Source: Paragonimus skrjabini miyazakii
Lineage: Eukaryota > Platyhelminthes > Trematoda > Plagiorchiida > Troglotrematidae
Direction: 5' to 3'
Length of the DNA stretch: 64,000 nt
Assembly (NCBI GenBank): GCA_014338405.1
Contig: JTDE01000708.1
Coordinates: 155,494 to 219,493, forward strand
How positions within the stretch are numbered: position 1 is the first letter of the stretch; every line of letters starts with the position of its first letter. The notes beneath the pieces are model-generated. The model worked only from the letters and a program-made list of their open reading frames with translations, was not told the origin of the DNA and made no database searches. Shown here in pieces: positions 37,880 through 49,784 of the stretch. Made by a program: the position numbers and the translations under genes.

Positions 37880-38265
37880 TGGCTTGTAGAAAATTCCTAG
37901 TCTTGAGGTTATCGACTAGAGTTAACAGACAGTAAGTGTACCTTCTACTGAGACGTTCGGGTAACCTGAGTATTACTCACAAGCGAATGTGGCTAAGTGT
38001 TCATACATGATTATTTGGTCGTGCCTAATGTGGTACAGTGGTCAATACGGTTGCTTCATAAATGCGTGGTCGGAGTTTTAGTCCCGACCGTGACAAGAAT
38101 ATGCACCTGCGACAAGTTCTAACGAGAGTAAAACCCAAATATAGTGTTTCTTTTTGAAAGAGGTTGATCGGGAAGTTTATCTGAATGCGACAGCTGTGGG
38201 TGATGTTCAATTTCTGTAAAAACCAAAATCCTCTACTACTCATCAGTAATTATTTTTACTGTCAA
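37880..38265 (+). repeat. SINE-like family B copy, near full length
   Basis: All blocks occur in order: GTTAACAGACAGTAAGTGTA, ATTACTCACAAGCGAATGTG, the A-box-like GTACAGTGGTCAATACGG, the B-box-like GGAGTTTTAGTCCCG, GAATGCGACAGCTGTGGGTG and CTACTACTCATCAGTAA. The copy is about 385 bp. Confidence 0.75.
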
Positions 38266-39004
38266 GAGTGAAATGAAACCACTTCATCTGCTACTCTTCA
38301 GCTGAACAGTGCCAGTGTAGTGTGGTATCAACGATTTCACTCTGGTTTGTGAGATTACCATCTTTTAGGAAAGCTAGATTATTGGTTCACCTTGTGAAAC
38401 CGACAACGTCCCAACACCTCGGTTCCCACCGTATAAGGTGTGCATTCATAGACGACCACTGAGAGGATAACTCAATTTTCTCACCGTAGCCATAATGGCG
38501 CATGGTTTGAATTGCGTGCCCGGTGTGCTTCACGTGATGAATATCAGTTGAACCTCGCTCAGACCAGTCCTGCTGAGAGTGAAACAAGCTTGACTGAGCC
38601 TCTATCGATCCGCTTCACAAGCACATCTTTGTTACCCAAACCGGTTGACTGCAAGAAAGGGAAGTAAACATAACCAATACCGTCCGTCGATCATCTTTTT
38701 TGTCTGGAGGCCCAGAATAAGCGTTTAATTAGGCAACCAATTAACAAACCGTTAAAATTATGTACTTACAATTCAGTCTATTATTGTTAAATACCTCAGC
38801 TTGTCAGATGTCACATTGTATTAACTACCACCTGTCGCTTCCCATTGTGCAGTTTCGATGTCAGTCTGACACTAATTGATCAGCGTCAGGATGTACAACG
38901 TTTGCACGTAGTTGATGACCGATAGGAGCACCACATGTGAATCAATGAAATTCATTTACATTCCACCCACCCATCTCTTTCCTTCATTCCTCTTGTTTTC
39001 ACAG

Positions 39005-39250
39005 TATACTTTGTCGATTGAACTGACGAAGCCGAATCGAAGTTTCATTGGTCGACCTTTGGTCATTGTTCATGAGAGGCGCAGTTTCCCTTTGGACAAT
39101 TTCGGACGTTATTTATACGAATATTTGGAGCCAGGCTCAACGCACAATCTTTTCTCGGGCAAGGTTGTGACTAAACGATTGAACACACGTGGAAAGCCTT
39201 GTAGTTCACAACCGGTGCGATTGCTGGGTCATGACTTTGACTACGATCAG
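39005..39250 (+). CDS. DEG/ENaC/ASIC-family cation channel, internal exon (extracellular domain)
   Basis: This 82-codon exon is bounded by a good acceptor (TCTTGTTTTCACAG, ending 39004) and a consensus donor (CAG|GTGAGT at 39251). Both ends are phase 0. The protein follows the extracellular domain of the family: residues 3-9 LSIELTK, 19-29 LVIVHERRSFP (the segment that reads VxIHDQxxPP in ENaC/ASIC), 42-48 EPGSTHN (the PG-T segment), and 54-66 ending TKRLNTRGKPC, whose Cys matches the conserved RLPxPYGxC position. The product would be a homo- or heterotrimeric, amiloride-type Na+ channel subunit in the plasma membrane; the gating stimulus cannot be read from this. Joining to the exon at 51548 places DYDQ directly before ACQ(5)C(6)CGC, the next conserved Cys cluster. 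Confidence 0.85.
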
Positions 39251-40019
39251 GTGAGTGGGTCCTACAAACAGGTTTGCCTGCCCACACGATATTGAGTACA
39301 ACGAAGTTGTTTGATTATGTTCAGTGTTTATCATCCGTCTGAGATTGAAGTAATATCTACGTGGCGTACCTTACTGGGCTGATGTATTCAGTCAATCCTG
39401 TGCTGATTGACAAACTAGCTCGAATGGTAATTCACTTAAGTGGGTTTAGGAACATCCCTATTACCTAAACTGAATCAGGCAATTCTGTTATATCTCCTAT
39501 CACACTAACACAATTTTGGATTTCTCGTTAAAACAAATGGTAATGTACTTGTGAATTTATGGTTAACATAAGATGTCGTTTTGAACACACGTGTCAGTTA
39601 GCTGCCACACTCACTGGTACCAAATTTCTTCCTAAGTTTTATTATTTATTTCAACAAATTGATTCGATAATACGAAGCCTAACGGTTAGGAAAAATATTG
39701 TGAGTTGCAGTTTTTTCTATTATTGTGGTCACATTCTGACAATCAACAATTGTTGCGTGTGGGAAAATGTGCTGTTAAGTGGTTTTTCATTAGATAAACT
39801 ATCTATCTTAATTTGGAAGTTTAGACAGGTACCCAGTTCTTCTTTGTCAATGATTAATAGCAAACTATTTAAAGAAAAATTGAGCATACTCCTCAACTTC
39901 TCGTGGCTTTTATATGTTGAACAAATGTTCTCGTGACTCACTTAGGAAATGGGAGGTACTAGACTTCAGGATTAATCGTGTTTGAGCTGATCAGTGATGC
40001 ATAGTTAATAACTAAACTG

Positions 40020-40090
40020 TGATCAACTTTGTGTGATGTTCAGTTTCAGTCAATCCAAATGTCGGAACACTAATCAGTAATCAACCTGAT
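40020..40090 (+). repeat. SINE-like family B, 3' end fragment
   Basis: The GTGTGATGTTCAGTTTC segment and a CACTAATCAGTAATC-like end match the 3' part of family B. Confidence 0.45.
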
Positions 40091-41313
40091 ACACCTGTTA
40101 ATTTCAAGGTTACCTACCCCTCCCCTTCCAAGTGCCTAAACGAGTACCATGGAACAACTTTTCCGTAATATTTCACCTTGAAGTAGTTCATCCACGAGAC
40201 ATCTTTTCAGGAGCACTTGAGCGACTAAAATAGAGCCAAAACCAATCAAATTGCCGTGAATACATACATGAGTGAGTGGTTTCCGTAGTACCGTTTCGTT
40301 CCATATCATATCGTCCATTGAGTTTCGGAGTGCGCTCCGTGGTCACTTAACCGTTTTCACCACCATACGGAAAAATATCTCAACAGAACTTAAAAGATTC
40401 TAACTACATATAAAAACGTCTGTCATTTACTTGTCGAAAGACCTACTTTTCGGTAGCCTTTTTCACTTGTTTGCGAATCAGGCACAGACAGACGCATGCA
40501 TCGGGGCATGATTTTCCAAAAAGAAACATCCATCTAGTGCACTGACTGTAAATTCCTAGGAAAAAGCTGTGATTGCACAAAACTGTAAACTTTATTGGTT
40601 AGAATGACTTTACTAGAGAATGACTTATCTGGGGCTGACTTAGGTCGATATATTTTGTCTGAGGGATGGATTGTTCAGTGGAATCACAGCCTCGGGATAC
40701 AATTTTACAGAATGGTGCTTGTGTAGCAACCTGGTTCGGAAAGCCGTAACCACTTAACTATTCAAGGTTTAGAGATGAGACTTGTTGGACTGAATGTCGT
40801 TAGATCGAAAGTGTGACTTAGAGGAAACGTTTGGGTTCATTGGACCACGTCAATAATAACCGTTAGTGTGCGGAGGTGTGGTAGTTGACTTTTAAGCGGA
40901 GTTTGTCTTTGGTTTTACTGTTCTGTTTGCTATTCATCTGCTTTTCATTATAATAACAGAGTATAGCTTGGGCAAGTAGCGAAAGCATGTACGTATCGAG
41001 GTCCGTAACGAGTAATCCAGAGAAAACTAATTCGTGGATAGTGCGATCTTTTTTTGTAAAGATCACAAGAAAATCAAAGGCTACAGAACATGGGGTGGTA
41101 GGAAATTAACGGAAAATAATAAGATGGCAGGCTGAGAGAACAGAACCACAAACTACAAAACCAATTGAACATACAACAGGCCGTAAGTAATTACTAGCAT
41201 CGGTAGGAGAACGAGTGGAATTCCACCTCACCGGAATGAATGTAGTAATACTCTCACCTTATGGATTGATGTGCCTATGAGGTTACTATAACACACTCTG
41301 ATGCGATGTTGCA

Positions 41314-41336
41314 GATCATCATTATCATCATCATAA
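41314..41336 (-). repeat. (ATG)n-type tail of the LINE fragment
   Basis: On the - strand this reads as ATGATGATGATAATGATGAT, about 100 bases after the end of the LINE coding sequence. Short 3' UTRs ending in such simple repeats are typical of RTE-clade LINEs. Confidence 0.6.
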
Positions 41337-42335
41337 GGTACTGTGGCTCGGGCCGCCTCTCACCTCAACAGTGACGTGGAATATCCTAGAAGAAAACGTT
41401 ACTAAGAAGTTTGAAAACTAATAAAAGAAGACTAAACGGAAGAACTAGAAATGGTATGGATACATTGACTACGACACATCGCCATCTCGGATAGCGTCTC
41501 TAACCAGCTGTTTGAGTGATCACGAGGACCCCAGCCAGGCAGGCGACACTTACCCACTTTGCTCAGTGGAACAGTCAAGGTCTTCATATATTGTGACCAC
41601 GTTGTTGATTGACCATCATGCAGTTTCACCCAACTGTTTGTGGTCTCAGTATATAATGCCCGGNNNNNNNNNNNNNNNNNNNNNNNNNNNNNNNNNNNNN
41701 NNNNNNNNNNNNNNNNNNNNNNNNNNNNNNNNNNNNNNNNNNNNNNNNNNNNNNNNNNNNNNNNNNNNNNNNNNNNNNNNNNNNNNNNNNNNNNNNNNNN
41801 NNNNNNNNNNNNNNNNNNNNNNNNNNNNNNNNNNNNNNNNNNNNNNNNNNNNNNNNNNNNNNNNNNNNNNNNNNNNNNNNNNNNNNNNNNNNNNNNNNNN
41901 NNNNNNNNNNNNNNNNNNNNNNNNNNNNNNNNNNNNNNNNNNNNNNNNNNNNNNNNNNNNNNNNNNACAACCAGACGTCTTTTCGACGCCACAGATGACG
42001 CAGTTTGGCAAAGGCAACTCGTGCGTTTGCGATCCTCGCTGATATCTCATCAGCAATATTGCAGGCTGACGAGATAGTGCTACCCAAGTATGTGAAACTG
42101 TCCACAGTCTCAAGCGAATTACCCGCAATGAAGAAAGTAGGAGTTGAAGTGTCCAGTCTTGAAGCAACGTTTTGCAATTTGAAGGTGCGAAGTGCATACC
42201 ATACAAACCAGCTCGGTCGCTCAACCTGTCCATCATGGTCTGCATGTTTTCGGCAGAGGGGCTAAGTAAGACAATGTCGTCCGCATACTCCAGATCGGTC
42301 AATCTAGCGCCAGGAAGAAGCTCAACAGTCAGTCA
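41337..42335 (-). pseudogene. RTE-like LINE, 5'-truncated reverse transcriptase 3' half
   Basis: Homology begins at about 42335 with VELLPGARLTDLEYADDIVLL; the catalytic YADD block lies near 42285. A 1-base shift follows, after which the frame reads VDSFTYLGSTISSACN and ISARIANARVAFAKLRHLW, a block shared by RTE/CR1-type elements just before the YGSETW motif. The middle is lost in the assembly gap. The C-terminus reads RLPGWGPRDHSNSWLETL. Frameshift plus 5' truncation make it inactive. It is antisense to the channel gene and inside its intron. Confidence 0.85.
41664..41966. other. Assembly gap (303 N)
   Basis: All bases are N. The gap lies inside the LINE fragment; from the family's layout the missing part would hold the YGSETW region. 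Confidence 1.
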
Positions 42336-42854
42336 GTCGGTTAATAGTACAACCTATGCATCTCGTAAGTTTACTGAACAGCTTGCATTAACGCACGAGG
42401 CTTCAATAGCTGAAGAGCAGTTGGCGCCCCGGTTAACTTCACGTGATAATGACGAGGGTAGATAGTGAATAAAAGCATTCGGTATCAACAGAAGTCAAGG
42501 GAACTGTTTTAGTAAGTAATTCATATACAACAAGGTACAACTTGTATTGAAATCAAGCTAAGCAAGAAAAGACAAGAAACCATTAAACCAAATTTAGACA
42601 CACAAAAGCGCTGGAATTATTTAGATGTCTAAAATTACAGTTAGAAAAAACAGGGCTAAGTGAATGCAAAGGAAATACGGAAGCATACTGTGGAGTGATC
42701 AAAAACAGTAAAATCAACAATTTTTTCACATACAACTAATGTTCCAAATATTCCACAGAATGTTTAACACAACTAACCTAACAGTCGATACGCACACAAT
42801 ATACTCCGTTGGGTTCTTCATATACTTTGACCAAACCTAGGACAGATTAGTGTA

Positions 42855-43040
42855 AAGTGGGAAATAATTGGTCAGTCAATCTCCCAAACCAGTTGGTAGA
42901 CTCGATACGACACAGGATACTGAGAAAGTTACTGAGTTCTAATGTAAAACCTTTGGCTTGTTTTAATGGATCGGCGGAAAGAACATTTGCTAGCGTTTTT
43001 GTAGTTGTTTCGAATTCAGCCCGTAATTGTGTATGCGGTT
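42855..43040 (+). repeat. SINE-like family A copy, strongly degenerate
   Basis: The order GGTAGACTCGATACGACACA, GAGTTCTAATGTAAAACC, AGAACATTTGCTAGCG and the B-box-like TTGTTTCGAATTCAGCCCG follows family A at low identity. Confidence 0.45.
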
Positions 43041-43479
43041 TGTATTGCCGTTTAGTTTAGTTGTTTAGCTACTTTCCTGTATGATTGACATCGTGTGATA
43101 TTTCTGCTCATACTAACATACGGAGCTGTCAATCATCAGAACAATTATCCACAGTCATAGTGGATGTCTTCAGTGGGTATATAAAATATCCATTACCGCA
43201 GATGATAAGTCTTCACTACATACTACTCTCAAGTAGTTCGAGAAAACTGTACTTCGCAATGAATATGTTTGTCGAGCTAGGGCATACCATAGTACCCAGT
43301 TAAGATGGACAGCGGTCATGAGTGTGTTAAAAGTGAACGTTATTCAAACGAAATGGTTTCTAACAATTCGTAATCAAAAATTAGTCGCTCGGACCTGGCA
43401 AAGATCGTGATGACATAATACGTGGTATGACTGTATTCGGGTTCATACCATATCTATGTCTAATTGTCTGTCATATATA

Positions 43480-43560
43480 ACTTGCATGTTTTCCGCATGC
43501 GACTGATGAGAGTAAACGAAATGTCAACATATCGCAACAAATATCTTCTTTCTGCTCTGA
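43480..43560 (+). repeat. Dispersed repeat family C, copy 3
   Basis: AACTTGCATGTTTTCCGCAT, GCGACTGATGAGAGTAAACG, then AAATGTCAACATATCGCAAC match copies 1 and 2 in order. Confidence 0.65.
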
Positions 43561-44560
43561 GAAATAATTATTCGACACCGAGTATCTATGTCAACATCGC
43601 TGATTTTGCTAGACATTCAGAAACGATTCTATTGTGCACAATCTCGTAGAACGAAGTGCATTTGTCAATTCAAATGTAAGTACAAAAATCAAGACTTATG
43701 GTTAGTTTTTCATGGACCTTTTACGATAGTGTTTCACTGAACAACCTGCGAAACGTCTGGTATCATCCTGTTGTTGATTAAGCTAATGATGTTCCTTTAT
43801 TTGACCAAATGACTCAGACTAACCACCTCATTTTCACGTGCCCTTATTTCCACACAGGTATTGTAGGATCTTGACAGCATGAATGATAAAGACCGAACAG
43901 AGATAAAAACATGCCTTTAGTAGAGAGATGATCTAAAATGGGTATCGATATAAAATAGAGAGTAGGACAAAGACTAAACTCACCAAGTAGTAACACGGTT
44001 CATGAAATGTAGAATTTTATTCGAAGGCGGTCGAGGTGTTCTGAACGTAGTTTACGCTATAAAACAATGAATCTAAAATGACAACCGACAATAAAATGTT
44101 TGGTTGAATACCAATCACCGTTCTCGTAGAGAGGAGTAATATGTGAACAAGACGGGATTTATTCAAAGTTGTGTCGCACCTACTTTCTTATCAGGTGAAG
44201 CAAACAGGTATAATACAATCTGGTACAATAACTATTCTTAAGAGTCAAATTGAGACAAAAAGCAATGGGTAAACCAGAATCTTATAGTAAAATAGCGGTC
44301 CTGTATACCACAAATATGCCACCATGACAAGGATAAAAACGACTTACAGCCACAGGCGACGCTTCGGCAAATGCAACTGTATGCGCAAACGCCAAGTGTG
44401 GTAAGTGTGCCAAATTTACGCATGGTTCACACCATCCGAAACGGATTAGCCTGTCACAATGACCGAAGTCAAAGGACGCCTGCGCTTCAAACCATCACCA
44501 AAAGTAGCTTGCGATGAACCACTTGCGATTCCACTCACACACCACGTATCCGGTGTAAAC

Positions 44561-44963
44561 CCGAAGGAATAAGACCAGTAGGTGTGTGAGTGAGGCCTTT
44601 GTGTCCAGCTGGCCAATGCTGGTTAGCCAATTGAATGGCTAGTACGAAGTGGAAACCCTTATCTCTCAGAAAATAAACAGAGAGAGAGACTGCAATGACA
44701 AGATCTATACTAAGAAGAAATATGTGTGAAATGTAATACAAGAAGCATTTCAGTATACGAGTATATGTTAGTGCAGTCCAGAGAGGATAAAGTTGAAAAA
44801 CAAAACTCAAAGTTGAACTAAGAGAAGATCAGGCAAACGATTTATCATTCAATATACCGACAAAGCTCAAGAAAAGAATGGGTAGAAGATCGCAGACATC
44901 CAAGTTTCTGAAAAGAGAAGCAGATTAGTTGCCAGACGATCATGGTCTTGGTCGATGGAATCA
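44561..44963 (-). other. Possible 3' UTR of the adjacent LINE
   Basis: This stretch lies directly downstream (- strand) of the LINE's zinc-finger C-terminus. It has no coding signal. I could not find a simple-repeat tail that would fix the end of the element. Confidence 0.3.
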
Positions 44964-47900
44964 TTAACAAAAATAGAATGGATATACTGATATGACCGAC
45001 GTGAGCCTAACGTACTCGTCGTTTCTTCGCCGACGGTGTCCTACTAATCTTAAATGGCCAACGCACTCGCGGCCGCACACATCGCAACGCCATATAGTCA
45101 TGTCACCACGACCTATGGCACCGATGGTTCCCTTGCGTACCGCGTGCCTTCGTTCCCGGCCGCGCAATAACTGCTCGTTGAACTCGCGGACGCCCGTCCG
45201 AATTGTATTCCTCCGGGCAGTCCGGTTCAACGCTAAGTCTTCCCAACATCAACAATATCCTAATAACTCCGCTTTTGATCACTGAGATTCCGCTTACCTG
45301 ATTTCAGTTGTCCATACAGCAGCTGCTTCGAAATACTGTCATCGCCCAGTTGTTGAACATGATCTAGCCAACGTAACTGATTCAGTGTCAGCAGGGCTTC
45401 CATCCTGTTCATGTTCGCTCTCCACAGTATCTCAGTGTTCGGAACCATGTCCGACCACCGAATACTCAAGATGTGTCTCAGACCTTGCAAGTGGAAGCGG
45501 CTCAGATAGCGCACGTTCCGCTGATACAATGTCCACGTTTCACTGCCGTACAGCAGTATAGACAACACTATTGAGCGGTAGGCAAAGAGCTTAATGCTCG
45601 ACTTCAGGCTGAAGTTTTTCCAAACATGTTTTTCAAGACGTCCGAAAGCAGTACCAGCCTTTGCTACACGAGCTCTTAAATCGCGGTCCACAGGCAGATC
45701 GGTGAACAAGGTACTACCCACGTAGCAGGAATCTGTGCAGCTGGCGACAACGGTTCCATGAACGCAAATTTGGGATGAAGGTGCACAGACAACGCCTCTG
45801 TCCGGAGAAGGCTGAAAGAAAGAAAACTTGTTATTGTATTGATACCCAATCCGAACTTGGATGCCGCGAACGCCAAGACCATCACCAGGCGTTGCAATTC
45901 TTGTTCATTGTGTGCTAACAATGGGCTATCATCTGGGAACAGGAGCATGCACATCAATGAGGTATGTAACCGGGTTTTGGCTCTGAAACTTTGAATATTC
46001 AGCAGGCGCCCATCCGTCCGGTACTTTACCTCAACGCTATCCTCCTAAGAGTCCTGAAAAGTGACCGCTACCACGGCAGTCAAATATAAACTAAATAGAG
46101 CTGGGGCTAGCACGCAACTCTGCTTCTCGCCAGTGACAATGTCAAAATCATCACAAGTCACTCCACACGATTGTACTTTTGCCCTCATTCTTACATGCAA
46201 CAATCTAATCAAATCGACGAACTTACCTGGACATCCGAACTTACCAAACACCGTCCACAACGCCCCACGGCTCACAAAATCAAAGGCCCTGCCGAAGTCT
46301 ATGAAGAGGGCTGGAATGGACTAGAATGCCTTGGTGGACTCCACAAACAAGACACGCGGAGACTGGTTCCGCTTTCGGCATTTCTTCTGAATTTGTCCAG
46401 CAGCGAACATCAGATAGATCGCACTCCGAGTCGCCCGAAATCCACACTGCTTCTCCAAGAATTTCGTATTTAGCCGGTTCACAAGGATTCTTGCAAGCAT
46501 CTTGCTTGCGTAGATCATCAGAGTTGTGCCTCGATAACTGTCAGGGCATTGCTCGTTACCCTTACCTTTGAACATGGGTACAATCACGTCCTCCTTGAAT
46601 TCTCGCGGTATCGCCTCGTACTCCCGGATGGAGTGAACCACCTAGAGCGGTGCACGTTCCAGCGTCTGCCCGCCATTCTTCGGGATCTCATCTGGCAGTC
46701 AATCTTCGCATGCAACTTTCTTGTTGCGGATTTGACCAATCGCTCTATGCAGCTATAGCAAATCCAGGGCGAGAGCAAGTTGATGTTTGATGGCCTACTC
46801 CGGCAGGCTGTTCATGGTCACCCAATCAATGGTAGCAGGGCGGTTTAGTAGGCCGCCAAAATGTTTGCGCCAGACCGTGCTGATGTCCTCTGGCTGGGTG
46901 CAAGAACAGTCGGTGTTCACGTCTACCACTAATTTAGTGGACCGGAGTGAACCGTAGAACTCCTTGTGTTGTCGACGATCTGCGAAACCCTGCTTCATCC
47001 ACTAGTTGTCCTTGATTCGGCGAACACGCTCGGCCAGTTGACAGCGGATACTCCAAAACGTGGCCTTCTTCGCATCATTGTCTGGGTCCACTGTAGAGAC
47101 AGCAAACGCAACATTCTTCTCTCGCACTAATTCGGAGATGACCACGTTTTTGTCGTCGAACCAGCCCGGACGTTTCGAAAGTTTGACACCGATCATCTCG
47201 GTGGCTGCTGTCATGGTCCGTTCCTTGATCAATTGCCACACACCCTCGGGGGTAGTAGATATAGGAGCGTCGTGCAGACAAACGGCAATCGCACACTGAA
47301 GAGTGATCTTCGACTCACAGTTGTCCAGTTGTTTGATATCTAACTTCTATCGTTGTCCGGAAGATCTACAATAAACAGGCTTACGAACATGGGTGAACAG
47401 TTTGGTCCTGGCTAGCCTATGATTTGTGCTACATTCAATGCCGCGCATCACTGGCGTGATACGCACTTTATGTATGTCGCGCTACCAAACAATCACGTAA
47501 TCAAGTAAATGGTGATGATCATATCGTGGATGGGTCCATGTCGTGATATCGTTCGCACCCAGCTGGAATCGGGTGTTCTCGATAACCAGCTCGTGAGTAG
47601 CACACAGGTGGAACAAACGATCACCGTTCTGGTTGACGGAATCAATGTCATAGGGTCCGTGGACTCCCGGACAGGCTACCGAGCCGCGACTAATTCCAGC
47701 GTTCAAGTCACCCAGAACAAACAGTCGGCACTGACTGGATTGTGACGAATAGCTGATCATAGAACTGGTGCTTTGCATAATCAGGGTGACAAATAGTTGA
47801 ACCATAAACACTGATAGATGTGTCACACTTACCTCGACCGAATCGCAGGCGCATAGACAACACTCGACGGCTGATGTCGTGTGGCTTGCCTGTCATCAAA

Positions 47901-48155
47901 GCATTGATGTAACTAGCGACTGCGAAACAGACATCATGCTCCCAAACACCGTCTGCCGGTTAACCTATCCGGTATAGGGTGTACCCAGCACCTGCTTCCC
48001 GTAACTAACCTTGGTCCGCAAGCCTTGTGTCACTCAAAGCTGCCACGTCGATTCCACAGCGAAACAGTTCCATCGTGATCAATGCGGTGCGCCGTTCCGG
48101 TCGTCCTGTGACGCTACGTCGATCCAGCAGCATGCGTACAATCCATTTTCCAACA
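44964..48155 (-). pseudogene. LINE, nearly full-length endonuclease-reverse transcriptase, inactivated
   Basis: Read on the - strand, one element gives domains in order. The AP endonuclease spans 48150-47480: SVTGRPERRTALITMELFRC, then IDVAALSDTRLADQG, FVLGDLNAGIS (Asp of the active site) and HPRYDHHHLLDYVIVW. A linker spans 47300-46650. The reverse transcriptase spans 46640-45850: KEDVIVPMFKGKG, YRGTTLMIYASKMLARILVN, DFDIVTGEKQSCVLAP. The YADD box has decayed to FPDD near 45940. The connection domain follows at 45721-45260 (LLYGSETWTL, SDMVPNTEILWRANMNRMEA). A C-terminal zinc finger of the CxxC type (CDVCGRECVGHLRLVGHRR) lies near 45080. Several stops and shifts break it. The product would nick target DNA and prime reverse transcription. 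It is antisense inside the channel-gene intron and belongs to the RTE/CR1-like group; the exact clade was not determined. Confidence 0.9.
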
Positions 48156-48165
48156 CAGAGTGACG

Positions 48166-48690
48166 CGTACACACACACACACACACACAACAGCATCAAC
48201 CACCTAGAAGAGGCTCAGCGGTCACAGCCCAAGAGATTCAGCACACACACAGGGACAGCAATATGGCACAGAAAAACCTACCACATACACACACAAAATC
48301 AGACCAGGCAAAAACAACCATCAAATAGAACCAAAACAAAACACACTGGCATCATCCACAATGTACAATCTGATATAGTTGAACCTGCAACGACCGAAGC
48401 CGCAGTCAACACAGCCCACCGGATCAAAACAGCACACAAGTCTGACCACCATGCCAAAGTATCAGAAAAGGTCACACAAACACATATACATACGTACAAA
48501 TGAGACAACACCGACCAAAAACAACACCAACGACGGTGCAGTTGCCACAACTAGCCTCAGGAACCAAACACCTATCAAGAGTCACACAAAACCAACACTA
48601 CTGCAGAGACAAACAAGCCACACACACAAAACCACGGCAGGCAAGAACAAATATCAAGCCGGTCAAATGTACACATACACGCACACACTT
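48166..48690 (+). repeat. A/C-rich, strand-skewed low-complexity block with (AC)n
   Basis: A pure (AC)n run at 48169-48189 leads into about 500 bp in which the + strand is dominated by A and C (many CACA, AAAC, CCAA words) with little G or T. Long overlapping frames rich in Thr, His, Lys and Gln on the + strand are composition artefacts. The block abuts the 5' end of the LINE's endonuclease on the opposite strand. Confidence 0.8.
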
Positions 48691-49094
48691 CTCAAATTAT
48701 CACGCGCAGTCCGTTCAGTGTTCTTGAAAGAGTTGAAAGTTTGCCATAAAATGAGCTATTGCTCGTCAGTGCGCATTACATGAACGCAGTCGAAATGATT
48801 TTATGGGGAGGGATTGACGGCGATCATCGATAGAAAACCACTCAGGAACCCAGGAAGCGTACTTTATGCGGAAACGTCCGCTGCGTAGACAGCTGTTGAT
48901 GGAAGGAGTCAGTAGACCTAAAACTATTCAATCAGATGTCTATTGTATACTTTTTCGTCACATTCACGTGAAAATTGCTTCGACGTAGCCATAGCACTCA
49001 GGATGTTTCGTCTTTAAAGGAATCAAATAAAACAAGCTTAATTTATTTCTTTTGGTCATTTTTTGTTTTCCTGATAGGCTACTCATCAACAGTG

Positions 49095-49398
49095 GGATTT
49101 CATGTTTGTCGCAGTATGTCACGGAGTATTCATAGACTTTAGATGAGACCCAACTGTGAAAAGTCAGGGCTTCGGCTGGATACGAACCAGCGACAGTAAC
49201 ACCATGCCTCAACGCGGCAAGCGCTCTACCAGCTGAGCTACGAAGCCACGCCAGGAGCTCGGAAATTTCACATTTGGACTCGGTTACCCACCCGTCCCAC
49301 TGTCTCATATGGAATCCATCAAATGATCCAGGGGATCGACTGCCCAGGCAGGATCTCTCGAACAGTTTACGCTGGAATCCACCAACGCCACTGTTGAG
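49095..49398 (-). repeat. SINE-like family A copy, well preserved
   Basis: On the - strand both promoter boxes are intact or nearly so: A-box GTAGCTCAGCTGGTAGAGC, then GCTTGCCGCGTTGAGGCATG, and B-box/T-arm GCTGGTTCGTATCCAGC. The copy starts at GTTGGTGGATTCCAGCGTAA (right end) and runs past TTTCACAGTTGGGTCTCATC. It lies in the channel-gene intron. Confidence 0.85.
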
Positions 49399-49419
49399 CA
49401 TAGAAATTGTATTTCTAAT

Positions 49420-49486
49420 GAGTAGTGTGGCATATTTATGATTTTAGATGAGACCCAACTGTGAAAAGTCAGGGCTTTTCACAGTT
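49420..49486 (-). repeat. SINE-like family A 3' fragment ending in a hairpin
   Basis: At least 35 bases around TTTAGATGAGACCCAACTGT are identical to the neighbouring copy (49138-49175). The fragment then turns back on itself: 49457-49468 and 49475-49486 are perfect 12-base inverted arms around a 6-base loop. Confidence 0.75.
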
Positions 49487-49784
49487 ACTCATGGCGCAAG
49501 TGTTTTTCGGTAGTTTTCAAGAGGGTTGAAGTCACAACTACTTGTCCACCTCTGTCAAACCTGAATTCCATCGAAAGTTATTCATGCTGTTGCTGTATAC
49601 TGTCTGTACCTAAACATAAACCATTGTTGAAAAATTGCAGTCACACGTGTTCGTAACATACAGAATGAGAGTAGAAGCTCATCAAGGCGTTACTGTATTT
49701 TCTCATTTGTAAGTGTTATCAGAATCTACCAGCTTACTTCGATCAACCAATGGGAAGGCTTCTTGAGTAATCTACATAGTATGA

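Noticed and set aside
48027..48783. Thr/His/Lys-rich frames of 134-158 codons on the + strand
   Set aside because: They arise from the A/C-rich composition; two frames overlap with the same residue bias and no domain is visible.
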